Assembly (NCBI GenBank): GCA_031841125.1
Contig: CM063109.1
Span: forward strand, 22,291,321-22,355,320
DNA: 64,000 nucleotides
Direction of reading: 5' to 3'
DNA from: Acanthococcus lagerstroemiae
Lineage: Eukaryota; Arthropoda; Insecta; Hemiptera; Eriococcidae
Shown here: one piece after another, positions 52,497-63,320 of the stretch
Layout: each line of letters opens with the position of its first letter
How positions within the stretch are numbered: position 1 is the first letter of the stretch
Translations under genes and position numbers: made by a program
The notes under the pieces: generated by a model
The model's database searches: none
Told to the model about the DNA's origin: nothing
What the model saw: the letters and a program-made list of their open reading frames with translations, nothing else

Positions 52497-53041
52497 TCAG
52501 ACTGTAATCGAGGGGCGGAAGACAACCCCTGGCACACCCTGTTCGAGTAGGGCTCTGATTGGCCGAGTGGATAGAGCGCTGGTCTCGGAATCCGGAGGTT
52601 CCGGGTTCGAGCCTGCGTAACAACTCGCTACATTTCGACCTAGCCCGGTTTTTCGGCAAGAAGAGAAGAGGGCTAAAACAACCCTAACAGCCTCCCCGAC
52701 GTCTCTGAGTTAATGCTCGAAAGGGCGGATTCCAGAGCTCGGGTTGAGAAGCAAAAATTAGAAAAGAGACCCTGTTCGAGTGTGAGGCCTGGGAGCAGGA
52801 AAAACGCGGGACGGCAACAGCGACCGATCCCGATGGAAACACGAGCGACAGCGTGATCAACTGTCTCACGCCGGACACCTTGGGTCCAGAAATGTTGAAG
52901 AGCGGGCGCGGGTGGAGTCGGGTGTCGGCCTTTGTCTCGACCATCATGAAGAAGAAGATGCAGACAGTGTGGTCGAGGCAGAGGGCCGACGGACAAAGAT
53001 CGGTCCACACCATCGAACACAACAACTCTGTACCATCCTAG
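52497..53041 (+). pseudogene. LINE ORF2 C-terminal end of a second type, split by a SINE
   Basis: Ignoring the SINE and one copy of its 13-bp target duplication, the plus strand reads a Cys/His cluster (C at ~52,500, H in WHTLF, C in FECEAW) and then LTPDTLGPEMLKSGRGWSRV and SAFVSTIMKKKMQ, stop at 53,039. This is the C-terminal zinc-knuckle-like end of R1/LOA/Jockey-group LINE proteins. It is GC-rich, unlike the rest of the window, so a fairly young or compositionally foreign copy. 5'-truncated at ~52,497. Confidence 0.75.
52549..52768 (+). mobile_element. tRNA-derived SINE, copy 3
   Basis: Same family as 14,942 and 25,561. A-box-like TGGCCGAGTGGATAGAG, B-box GGGTTCGAGCC, body with GCCCGGTTTTTCGGC and GACGTCTCTGAGTTAATGC, tail TTAGAAAAGAG. 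Perfect 13-bp target duplication ACCCTGTTCGAGT (52,536-52,548 and 52,769-52,781). Inserted in the coding part of the LINE remnant. Confidence 0.97.
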
Positions 53042-54628
53042 AGCTGCTGCAGCTGCTGCGGACCCCCGGCAGGGCACACCCCGCCGTCACAATCCTCCTG
53101 CGTCGCCACACGTACTAAGACGAGAAGATGAGGCGTGAATGAAGGTAGCGCGTCCGTTCGTGATGCGCTCGAATTCCAGGTTGATGCTGGGTGAGCGTCG
53201 CTTCGGTTAGTAGGGTGTCCCATAGTGGCCCTAGCAGGACATCGCAAATCTGAAGGAGCGCTCAGGTCAACCCCAGTGCAAATATCACACTCATATAGAT
53301 GTGTTCAAAACCTTATCTAAGATTTTTCAAGTCTCTAACAAACATCTCTGTGGTAATTTAAGATTCTTCCAGATTTGGTTGAGATTTATTAAGATTCTTC
53401 CAAACGTGCTCAAGATTCATCTATAAGACTCTTCAAGAATACTTCAAGATTTTTTAAGATCTTTTAAGACTTGCTAAGACCCTTTCAAAACTTTTTCAGA
53501 CTAGTTCAAGGTTCTTCAAGGCTTTCTAAATACATTTAGACGAATCTCCAGTGAAGCTCTAATCTTGAAAGAGTTTCCTCATGTCTTATCTCAGACTCCT
53601 TTTGTAAAAAATCTTACTATGAAGTAAGATTGAAAGAATCTTAAGCACGTTGGAATCAGTGCCCGGCATAGTCATTTTAAGCATTCTGTGATCTCTTTCG
53701 GTCAGATTATGTTGTAAAACTTCAGTGCGACAGTTTGCAGGGACATACCGATGACCCAAATTTTCAGATTCATCCTTCCCTTCGATGCCGTATAAATCAC
53801 ATTTTCTCCAAATTTCGGCATCTTTCCGCGAGCTAACCGGTTTCTCATATTTATTCGCAGGTCAATAACTTCCTCCTCTCCTTTGAAGATGCCTAGAATA
53901 TGCCACTGGCTGATTGCGAAATTCAATAAGCATCATGAACTTGATTTTAGAATCATGAAATTCAATATATAAATTCACGAAGGTAATAAGGTTGAATTTC
54001 AAGATCACCTCTTCGAGAATTTCTGGAAACGCCGTTTAGATAATTAATACAAGATGTTATTTAGTACACAGAAATAATGAGCTGAAGCAGGTACGCGAAC
54101 TAATTTGTTTTTAGATTAGGGCCACCCCTAGAAGCCTCAATCTCCACGGCTTATGTTTACCGTTAACTGACACAAATACTGAAGTCAACATTGACACTCC
54201 CAATCGTTGGCGCAATGTTGTATCATTTATTGAAACTGTCGATTCACAGTAAGAGAAGATAAAAGAAAAACCTTATAAGCAATGGAAATACACCAAACTG
54301 AGGATAAGATAATACTTATAATATCTGAAAACACATATTTGAGAAAACAAATGCATTTACCGCCACGATAAACTTAAATAGTTAACAACATTGTCTATGA
54401 ACGCGTAAGTACGAGCCACAATCATAAAGAAACCAAAAACAACATCACTTATCGCATCACGTGACTTCGAAGGCATGATGCTTGAAGATAACAATGACGA
54501 TATACCACTACACATACTGTGCAATAAGTTGTAATATTACTGTAGGTATGCCGATCGACTTGGTAAATACAATAGCGAAAGTAGATACAGCAGAGGTCAA
54601 TAAGAGTACATATCATTTTCTATGGGGA
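53042..54628. other. Intergenic; degenerate AAGATTCTTCAAG repeats
   Basis: 53,042-53,270 is probably the 3' untranslated part of the LINE. 53,310-53,540 is made of diverged AAGATTCTTCAAG / TTTTTAAGATC units of ~12-24 bp. The rest shows no gene; a 74-codon minus-strand frame at 53,702-53,926 has no supporting feature. Confidence 0.4.
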
Positions 54629-54722
54629 GAGTGGTGTAGCCAGTTTTAGTGTTCGAGGGGGTCTGATCTTGACCAAAGGGGGAGAGCTGTTAGAGGGGGT
54701 ACTAAAATTAGAAAAACCACTA

Positions 54723-55559
54723 CAGTAGATTCCGCCTATTATTATCGCGGTTAATGTTATAATTCGCTTGATGTTATTCAAAGTGGTAAAAACAAAACAT
54801 TTATATCTTAACACACGTAAAATATTCCTCTTAATGTAATTGATCTTCCGCATAATGTTATCAATTTTCCTTCTATTTTTGGACAGTTTTTACACGTATG
54901 GCATCATCTCTTCCACTTTCATATTCATTACCTACAACAAAGCACATCAGTTTGTGTATGACTGAACGTTCACGTCATTTTTCTCTTAACCTAAAATCAG
55001 GGGTGGGAGCAACTCCAACCCCGTAGGAATTTTTCACTCAGCAGTTGGGAAAATTTATTATTTCAGTCAGGCGAGTTGGGAAAATCCAACAAGTTACAAG
55101 TTTTTCTTCTTTTGCCTTGATACTTGGGAATCTTGAGTCAAGTCAGTCCAGCAGTTCAAATTGTTTTTTTTTTTTTTTGCTTTGATATCTGGGAATTCTG
55201 AGTTGAGTCAGTTGGGACTTTCACAATTTTTATACCCCCCCCCCTTTCCCTGGCAAGACTCTTTGGTACGTCCCTGCCTAAAATTGTTCTAAAATGAGTA
55301 GGTAGTCATATATTTGTACACCAAAACGTAAATTAAATGCATTTTAGAAGGGATGGTGAAAATTTTCATTTACATTTTATGACGTTTGTAAAAAATATGT
55401 TGGAACGTAGAAAGAAGCAAACAAAAATTGACCTTTTTTTTTCCATCGTGAATAATTGATGAATAAATTTTTTTTCGATTTTCCGGTTACTGTTATTGTC
55501 CGGTTATTGTTATTCAATTTACCTCGGACCAATGCGATAACATTAATCGGAATCTCCTG
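54723..55559. mobile_element. pogo-like MITE, middle level
   Basis: CAGTAGATTCCG after TA (54,721-54,722) and CGGAATCTCCTG before TA (55,560-55,561), inverted with one mismatch. Inner text TTAATGTTATAATTCGC / GCGATAACATTAAT also mirrors. Without the nested element and its duplication it is ~550 bp. Confidence 0.85.
54998..55276 (-). mobile_element. hAT MITE, innermost level, perfect 8-bp duplication
   Basis: CAGGGGTGGGAG... to ...TACGTCCCTG, CAGGG/CCCTG ends, flanked by CCTAAAAT on both sides (54,990-54,997 and 55,277-55,284). Inverted copy of the damaged element at 5,637-5,865. Confidence 0.95.
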
Positions 55560-55614
55560 TATTTGACGAAGTCGCAAGGATCCAGAATCCCTCGACCCCC
55601 TGGCTACTCCACTG

Positions 55615-56199
55615 GGAAAAAATATAAAAAGGAATCCGATTAATTGTCCAGGTTCATACATATTGTCCCCCAATTTCAAGAGCCCACATTCGTGTTATAT
55701 TTGGAGAACACTCCAGTTTTGGTTTCTTCTTAGTGTCTGAGATGATGCAATTAGAACGTAGAACTTGAAAACTATATGGATAGTGAACATCTTTGAGTAT
55801 CTTGTTCAACACTTGAGAAACTGTACAATCTTCAGTCCCTATGAACGATACAACTCAACAGTAGGTATGTATGTTCTGGCTCGAGACCATAAACTCCGAG
55901 CCTGATGTCTAAATCCCGGCCTTTGTCCCTACCTCCTCCGGCTACTTTCAAGGACATAAGTTTTAAGACATAGCAGACATAATAAGACATAAAAAGACAT
56001 AATGACACAATTACCCACACTGCGGGTTGTCTACCGAAAAATCAGAAAAATTGCAGCGACAGATCAGCTACTTTTAAGGGCATAATCTGTTTTAACATAA
56101 AAGATCTCCAAGTTTTAAGATATAACAGACATAATAAGACATAAGAAGACATATAATGAAATAATTACACATAATCTCCAAGATCTCAAATCGCTGCGG
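55615..56199. other. Intergenic; short ACATAATAAGACAT repeats
   Basis: TAAGACATA/ACATAATAAGACATAA motifs are repeated at 55,965-56,000 and 56,115-56,160. No gene. Confidence 0.4.
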
Positions 56200-58690
56200 G
56201 TTGCCTACCCTACCCCCTTAATTGCTCAATTTTCCAGGGGTAGCCTGCCCTCAAGAGGGGGATCATGGTTGTGGAGGAAGTTCCTGAAGGGGGAGGAGGG
56301 CCCCTGTGGGGGCGTGGGCTGTGGACGGAGTTGGAGGCCCTGGGTGGGGCAGGGGGTTAAGATGAGTAAGAGGACCTGATGGAGGAGAAACTCCTTGGTG
56401 AGAGAGAGGCCAGGGAGAGAAATGGCCGTGGTGCGGGAGGGGCTGGTGGCGGGTGGGGTCTGGAGAGGGGGGGATCTCGGGGGAGGGGTGGTCATGGATG
56501 TGAGAGCTCCTGAGTGGATTGCTAGGGATCGTCAAGTGGATTGTAGGACCATAGTGAGGACAGGGGCTGTGAAAGGAGATAAAGCCCAGTGGGTAGTGGT
56601 GGGTGAGGGGTCCTTGTGGTGGAGGAAATGGTTAGTAGGAGAGGGTGGCCATAGAGGAAGGAGGAGGTAGTGGTGGGTGAGGGTCCGGGAGGGGCAGTAA
56701 AACTTTAGTGGATAAGGGCCCGGGGTTATAAGAGGTACTCATGGTGGAGGAGGGAGCTCCTGAAGGGGAGGAAAATCACGTTGGTCGCGAGGACTGTAGA
56801 GATAGATACAGGTCCCGGGTGGGGGGGGAGTAATGGTGTGTAAGAGGTCCTCATGGAGGAGGAAGTCCTGGGTGAAAGAAGGACTGGGGAGGGAAATGAA
56901 AGCCATGGTGTGAGAGGGGCTGGTGGTGGGGGTCTGAAGGAGAAGGGTGGTCATGGTGATGGGAGCTCCTGATTGGAGGACCAGGGGATCTTCGTGGGAG
57001 TTGGGATGAGGAGGCCACCAAGAAGGAGCAGTGGAAGAGGAAGGCTGTAGCGAAGGATTATGGCCGCAATTGAGAAGGGCATAGTGATGGGTGAAGAGGT
57101 CTTGGTGGGGGTGTGGTACGTGAACAGAAATGAAGGCCATAGTAGTGTGGGGGTGGGGGTGGTCGGGGGAAGTGGTCCTAATGGAGGGCACTCGGGGTGG
57201 AAGAGGGTGATCGGGGGGAGACTAGGTGGAGGACTGTGTGATGATCGGAGAGATGAACATAGGGTGCCCTGTGGGGGAGAAGCTGTGGAAAGGGTAATGT
57301 AATGAAATTAAGGCCCAGTTAGTGGAGGTCGGTTGTGGTGGTCGATGGTTGTAGAGGTGAGGAGGAAGTCCAAAAGACAGGGCCTACCCGGATGTCCGGA
57401 AGCGTTTGCTGGGAGGATACTGCGGAGGCAAAAGACCATAGAGTGGGCACTGAAGCCTCTGGTAGGAGATTATGGCCGTTGTTGGGGAAGAGTTTGTGGC
57501 TGAGGAGGACTGCGACTGTTGAAGTGCGACCGTGGAGACGGACAGCGACCGTGGTGATTGAGAGGGTCGTGGTAGAGGAGGAAGAGGCTCGTGATGAAGA
57601 AAGGATGGAAGGGGGAATTCATGGTGGAAGATTGAGGACCGCTGATAAAGGGGGAGCAAAAGAAGCGCAAAGCAATCCCCAACTCGGGAACAAAGTTTTA
57701 GACCAAACACTGAGGAGTGTCTTGGTCGGACGAGGCGCGAAGCGCCGAGCAACGCCGGCACGAGCAAAGCGAGTGACGGCGGGGGGTTGGGCTGCGAAGC
57801 GGCCAGGGGGTGAAGCCCCTAGTTATACTAAAAAAAGTAGAATCCGCCGCCACCGCTACCACCGCCTTCGGGAGAGAGGAAAAAAACACTGCGGGGTGCC
57901 TACATTGCCCCTTAATTGCTCATTTCTCCAGAGGTAGCTACCCTTGGGAGGGGGTTCATGGCGGTTGAGTTAGTTTAGTAGAATCCGCCGCAGCCACCGC
58001 CTCCGGTAGAAAAAACCCACTGTGGGTTGCCTACCCTGCCCCTTAATTGCTCATTTCTCCAGTGATAGCCTACCCTCGGGAGGGGCGATGGGGTTTATGT
58101 AGGCGGAGGGAGCGAGGAGGAGTTGTGGTGGGGAAGGGCTCGCTATACACTAAGCAGTAAAAGCCACCTCCTCCTTCCCCTCCATGGGGATAAATTCCTG
58201 GATGCCTCCCCTGTATCTTAATCTCATGTTTCACCAGAGGTACTCGACCCCCGAGGGGGGGGGGGTTCTGGGTGAGATGGGAGCTCCTGGAGAGGAAAGA
58301 CGGCCATGGTGCGGAACGGCGTCGCGATGGGCGAGGAGGAGCATGGATACTGCAGGCTGGCATGAGTGAAGCACGTGATGGCAGAGATTGGGCCGCGAAG
58401 TGGCCAGCGGGCAAAGCCCCCTAGTACCAAAAAAGTAAAATCCGCCACCGCCACCGCCTATGGAAAAAAAACATTACGGGTTGCCTACCTTGGCCCTTAA
58501 TTGCTCATTTCTCCAGGGGTAGTCTACCCTTGGGAGGGGTTTTATGGTGGAGAAGGGAGCTTAATAAAATCCGCCGCCGCCACCGCCGCCGGGAGAAAGA
58601 AACCCACTGCGGGTTGCCTACCCCGCCCCTTAATTGCTCATTTCTCCAGGGGTTGCCTACATTAGGAGGGGGTCAAGAGTCTGAGCTCCA
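56200..58690. repeat. G-rich satellite-like region with a recurring ~65-bp module
   Basis: About 2.5 kb strongly G-rich on the plus strand. A module GGGTTGCCTACC, CCCTTAATTGCTCATTTCTC, CAGGGGTAG, CCTTGGGAGGGGG recurs at ~56,200, 57,894, 58,024, 58,478 and 58,612. Before four of them lies AAAATCCGCCGCCACCGCC-type text. Between modules are GGAGG-type minisatellites. Many long frames are open in several phases; they are composition artefacts (Pro/Ser- or Gly/Arg-rich). Confidence 0.8.
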
Positions 58691-59735
58691 GCTGCACGAT
58701 TAAAATCGATAATAAGTCTTGGTAATTGATAATCGTTAAGCAGACTCATTATCGACTATAATCGACTATTTTGACAAGCCTAGTTCAAGGAGACGTGCTG
58801 ATGTGCACGTGCACAGAGAACACTGACTTGATATTGGATGGACATGTCCTTGTGGTCATTCGAGATGGTATTTACATAAATGTGCACGAGGAATACTGAG
58901 TAGACATAGGTCCATGTCCATTTCTTGTCAACCATTATGTTGTACATGAATTCTATGTAGACTGTCTATTAAGCGAAAATGTTCTCTTTTTTTGTTTCTT
59001 GCAGGGCTGTACCCAGGATTTAAGTAAAGGGGTGTTTAGCGATTAAGATAAATTTTTTGCTTGGTGGAGGGCTACAAATACCCCATATTTCTCCAATTAC
59101 TCGCACGTATATGACGAAAATTTCAACCTTTTTTGAAATTCTCATTTTCATACTTTTTACAAAAAATGTGACAGATCCACCCTCCTCTCCGTCTCAACCC
59201 ATTGTTTTTTCGTGTTTTTTTTTTGTCGATGAGAGGGGGGTCCCTCCGGCGGTACCGGCCTGGTTTCTTGTAGACAGTTTACTGAACAAAAATGTTTCGT
59301 AGATGCCAAGTTAGCTGTCCACAAAAGTAGCTAGTAGACGGATCTCTTTCCGCCACATGAGCATTATTTGATACATTCAAGTGAACTTTTGTTTCGCGAG
59401 CCGCACTATACACATCTTACGTTATTTTCATTTTGGTTACAGGCGACATTGTATCATTCCTGAAAAGTCAGTCGGTAACTGTGCAATTCTGCATGGAACT
59501 GCGCTGGAATTTGAGTCCCTCTACTCTTCTATTTTCAATACTGCTCGACAGTTCCCTGCATTCTCTCGTTTTACAACACGCTGACTAAAGAGGGGGGAAG
59601 CAAGCAACCCGTTCCAGTTTGTAAGAAAGATTCAAAATTATTCCTCAAACTTGGTCAGAAATTACTTTCCGGTCAAGTTTCAAGGTGCATTTCCTCGGCC
59701 CCCCCCACTTACCCAGATAGACTTGAAACATACGC
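58691..59735. other. Intergenic; one possible 3' exon
   Basis: At 59,415-59,440 TTATTTTCATTTTGGTTACAG could be an acceptor, followed by two open frames of ~45 codons to stops at ~59,580. No motif or partner exon is known, so it is only noted. Confidence 0.25.
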
Positions 59736-59739
59736 CATT

Positions 59740-60085
59740 CGTTTGTGCTACGTTTGTGCTGGTTTGTGCTGAAAACCCCGTCGTTTGTGCTGCTCCCCTT
59801 CCTGAGATACTCGGGAAAACTTCTGGGGGGGCTGTAGAAACGGGAGCCCCCCACTTTCACCTAGGGGATTGAAAATGGTGTCAATCGTTTGTGCTACGTT
59901 TGTGCTGGTTTGTGCTGAAAATTCCGTCATTTGTGCTGCCCCATTTCCTAAGCTGTTGAGGTTTATTTTTGGGGGGGCTGAAGAAATGGTCTTTGAAAAA
60001 GGAGTTAGATAAAGAGTTGAAAGGGGAAAAGTGGATGCAATAGTTTGTACTCCGTTTGTGCTGGTTTGTGCTGCCATCCATAATC
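59740..60085. repeat. GTTTGTGCT-based tandem repeat, three diverged units
   Basis: CGTTTGTGCTGGTTTGTGCT occurs at ~59,751, 59,896 and 60,052, each within a longer unit that continues with AAATYCCGTC and a CTGGGGGGGCTG-like block. The unit is ~145-165 bp. The minus-strand frame across it is repeat-derived. Confidence 0.8.
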
Positions 60086-60297
60086 TCCTATACCCCATAG
60101 ACCCGTCGAGAGGGGGCTCTTTGTCGTACAGTAGGATACAAATCAGGTTTGCCTGAAAATTAAGGAGTAGGCAAACATATGTAAGCAATAAGGGAATGCG
60201 ATAGAAAAGTTGTTTCTGTATTTATTAGCTCAATTATTTTGCCGAAGTTTGTTTCATACGTACCTAGACCCACTTACTTACATAATTCATTTTTGGA

Positions 60298-60442
60298 CAT
60301 GAATTTATTAATTATTATTGTCGTTACAGCGCACTGATATTTTCACCAAAAAATTATTATTCAAACGAACGCTGAAATCTAATATGTCTTGATTTTCACC
60401 AAAATTAAATCACTTGCTCAATTACTTAATTACTTCAAAATG

Positions 60443-60474
<32 letters not shown>

Positions 60475-61275
60475 GGTTGTTAAGGATGAATTTTGAAAAT
60501 TCATAACAGTGCTACTAGCTGCATTGCGCCTCATTTGGGTCTACTGTCATTACACCCTCTTACAAAATCTGCATTTCCCGCTCCGTGGTCCTTTCATTCT
60601 TTTCGGCTCTTACCATCTTTTTAGGCAGTCAACCTAATTGTGCGTTTCGCGGATTATAAGGTAATGACCACCTGGACCATCTTCCATCTTCGGTCATTTC
60701 ACCTTCTTTTTAAAACTATATTCTTTCACTTTGGCGTTCTTTTTATCGCTTTCGCTTGTGCCACCTTTTTGTGTGGAATCAAATTAATCTTACTTTCGGC
60801 GGATTATAAGGTCCATGACTTTCCGGGCCATCTTGGTCTACTGTCATTACACCCCCTTACAAAATCTGCATTTCCCGCTCCGTGGTCCTTTCATTCTTTT
60901 TGGCTCTTAACATCTTTTTGTGTAGTCAAATGAATCTTACGTTTCGTGGATTATAAGGTTCACGACTTCCTGGACCATCTTCCATTTTTGGTCATTTCTC
61001 CCTCTTTCTGAAACTATATATTTTCGCTCTGTCTTTGATACTGCCTTTTTACATGAATTTATTAATTATTATTGTCGTTACAGCGCACTGATATTTTCAC
61101 CAAAAAATTATTATTCAAACGAACGCTGAAATCTAATATGTCTTGATTTTCACCAAAATCAAATCACTTGCTCAATTACTTAATTACTTCAAAATTTAGC
61201 TCTTTTTTTTTTTGGTTGTTAAGGATGAATTTTGAAAATTCATAACAGTGCTACTAGCTGCATTGCGCCTCATAC
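60298..61275. repeat. Two ~225-bp direct repeats with internal duplications
   Basis: ATGAATTTATTAATTATTAT ... CATTGCGCCTCAT at 60,299-60,535 is repeated at 61,052-61,274 with few changes (mostly the T-run length). Between them a ~120-bp block (CTACTGTCATTACACCCYCT ... GGATTATAAGG) occurs at 60,540 and 60,838, and parts recur at 60,660 and 60,780. Nested tandem duplication. Confidence 0.88.
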
Positions 61276-62220
61276 AATTTTTATGGAACTAAAATTGCTC
61301 GTCCATTGGCCTGAACAGTAAATTAAACAGATATTTTGATTCTCAAAGATATAATATTATATTCATTGATTTCTTGAGAATTTTCTATAGCAGGGCTACC
61401 ATCTCTTTCAATTTTATTGCAAATTGTAATATTACTACCCTGAACTGTTTTACAACATTAAGTAGTGGCAATTTACAACCTTTTCTATTATTTTAATGCA
61501 GTTGGCAGCAATATTACCGACAAATTTGAAAAAAATAAGAAAAAAATTGAGTTTTGAGGTTCAAAAAGTTTTATGATTTATTTTCCAGGATACTGAATAA
61601 GCTACTTCAGTGTCATAATAATTCTTGAGGAACTCCAAGCTCATTTCCCGTTTGGACTAGGAGGCTCACATTTTTTCTGTTCTAACTACTTACTACACCA
61701 ACAGCGTGGGTGAAAGAATTGCCTGATTAGTGTGTAGGTGGTAAGGAAGGGGGCAAAACAGTCATCTCGAGAAAGTACATAGAAAATTCCCTAATCAGAG
61801 ACCATAGCGGTTTTCCGATAATGTTCGAATTATGCCGATAATGATTTGCGAGCTGCGGCCCGCCCAGTAGTTCGCTCCGCTGACTTGAGGCTTTCTCTTA
61901 AAAATTGGAGATTTTTAAGGTGCTTTACAGAACCTGAGGATTTACTTGAGGATATGAGCCAACCGAAGTGGAGGAAGACTGAGAACACTCACGAATAAAA
62001 AGATTCCCCAATGCTGTGAAAGTACAAATGTCAGTGTATCAAAGAGTGGTAGCCCTTTACACGAAGTTTTTAAAACCATTTAACAGAATAAAAACTTTTT
62101 AGATGACCTAAAGCAAAAAAAAAAAAAAAGAAAAAAGATGACTTAAATGACCTCTTTTCAAAAAAATATGACTTATATGATCGGTAGACCTCCTGATATA
62201 CGACTGGAAGTTATTTTCGT
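61276..62220. other. Intergenic, no gene seen
   Basis: AT-rich, A-run at 62,117-62,131. Nothing recognised. Confidence 0.35.
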
Positions 62221-62457
62221 TCACACATTGACGTTTTCAGGATCACGAAATCCACTCCTTGTACTTTTCTTTTCTTCCATGTTGGGCTCCGCAGAGGGCT
62301 GATTTTCAATAATTATTCTAATATACGCTTCCTCTATGTCTGAATAAAGATTTCTTGAGTCGCTGAGTACATTTGTGTCATTCTCTTCCCCTCTCCCTGA
62401 CCGTTTGGGGTCCACAGGAGGCTGATCTTCAGTTATTTCGATTTTAATAACCCAACC
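62221..62457 (-). CDS. Candidate terminal exon with an internal repeat
   Basis: Minus strand: acceptor TTCTGAGGCTTATAG (AG at 62,459-62,458), then one open frame of ~77 codons to TGA at 62,221. It has two related blocks, IKIEITEDQPPVDP and IRIIIENQPSAEP, each followed by a charged Ser/Arg-rich stretch (KRSGRGEENDTN; KKSTRSGFRDPEN). This is an acidic, low-complexity tail of unknown protein. No upstream exon identified; it could also be a fragment of a transposon protein. Confidence 0.33.
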   Translation of the reverse strand, partial: GWVIKIEITEDQPPVDPKRSGRGEENDTNVLSDSRNLYSDIEEAYIRIIIENQPSAEPNMEEKKSTRSGFRDPENVNV

Positions 62458-62985
62458 CTATAAGCCTCAGAATTAAATGACTACTTATTAAAATTATTAT
62501 AACATGCATTTATCGGCACGCAAAAAAAAAAAAAAAAAGTGCCCGCAGTATCGACAGTCAAAATGAAAAAGACAAATGAACGCAATCGAAAAATAGGTCT
62601 CACAAAATGAAAATTTATTGAACGCAAAAAAGAAATATTAATTTACGCTAGTGAAAATGGAAAATTTACTTAGTTGAGAAAGCCTTCTTTGTTTTCGCAA
62701 GCCGTCCTCTTTTGATTTTCTACGCAAATAAATTTGGTTTCAAACATTCGAATTGTTAGAAACCGCGTGTGGGGATGATTGTTAACGCCGAAAGAAGGTT
62801 TTCCAGCGGTATGCGCTCGCTGGAAAATTATCGGCGAGAGGAGCGCCCTTCTACTTTCTTTCTTCCATTCTCGCGGGATTATCCACAATGAATTTGTGCC
62901 CCCCCCCCACCGCCAAAAAATAAACGCAGCATCCTACAAAGATGTCATGGAACGACTTTTGAAGTAGATTCAATGCATGAGACTG
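62458..62985. other. Intergenic; inverted GC-rich segment
   Basis: An A-run lies at 62,522-62,538 and a C-run at 62,900-62,909. TTTTCCAGCGGTATGCGCTC / GCTGGAAAATTATCG near 62,800-62,830 forms a small hairpin. No gene. Confidence 0.35.
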
Positions 62986-63320
62986 GAATTGTACCGCACA
63001 CCGGTGATTTTCTTTCCTCTTGCAAGAGACAAAAGACAATGCGCCAGCTCATTCCTCGACACTCGTCACTCAATTTATGGCTCAAAAGTCAGTCACCACA
63101 ATTCACCATCCGCCCTACTCACCAGATCTGGCTCAGTTAGACTTTTCTATTTCCTAAATTAAAAATGGCGATGAAGGGAGAGCGTTTCGAAGATGTTGAG
63201 GCGATACAAAGGAATGTGACCAGGGCTCTGAAAACCATTCCGAAAGAAGAATTCTCCAGATCGTTTCAGTGACTGTACGAGCACAGCAAAATTTGTATCG
63301 CGATTATATTAAAAACTAAA
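62986..63320 (+). pseudogene. mariner transposase C-terminal remnant
   Basis: Plus strand, in two or three frames: remains of the HDNAPAH block near 63,020-63,060, then the Pro-Asp-Leu-Ala region (63,105-63,140) and KLKMAMKGERFEDVEAIQRN, VTRALKTIPKEEFSRSFQ to a stop at ~63,270, followed by LYEHSK. This is the end of a mariner transposase of a different subfamily from the one at 2,559. It is 5'-truncated; no terminal repeats seen. Confidence 0.8.

Larger units (their letters stand above)
54629..55614. mobile_element. Outer hAT-like MITE of a three-level nest
   Basis: AGTGGTGTAGCCA (54,630-54,642) and TGGCTACTCCACT (55,601-55,613) are inverted with one mismatch, and GAGGGGGTC / GACCCCCT follow inward. 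The ends resemble the hAT MITE at 11,148. It is split by the pogo-like element 54,723-55,559. No clear 8-bp duplication. Confidence 0.7.

Noticed and set aside
52673..53077. 134-codon minus-strand frame in GC-rich DNA
   Set aside because: It overlaps the plus-strand LINE C-terminus and the SINE, which explain the sequence better.
56226..57937. Several 90-200-codon Pro/Ser- or Gly/Arg-rich open frames on both strands
   Set aside because: The region is a G-rich satellite; overlapping frames on both strands are open because of composition, with no motif or splice context.
59748..60188. 146-codon minus-strand frame with AQTSTN repeats
   Set aside because: It follows the GTTTGTGCT tandem repeat and has no other support.
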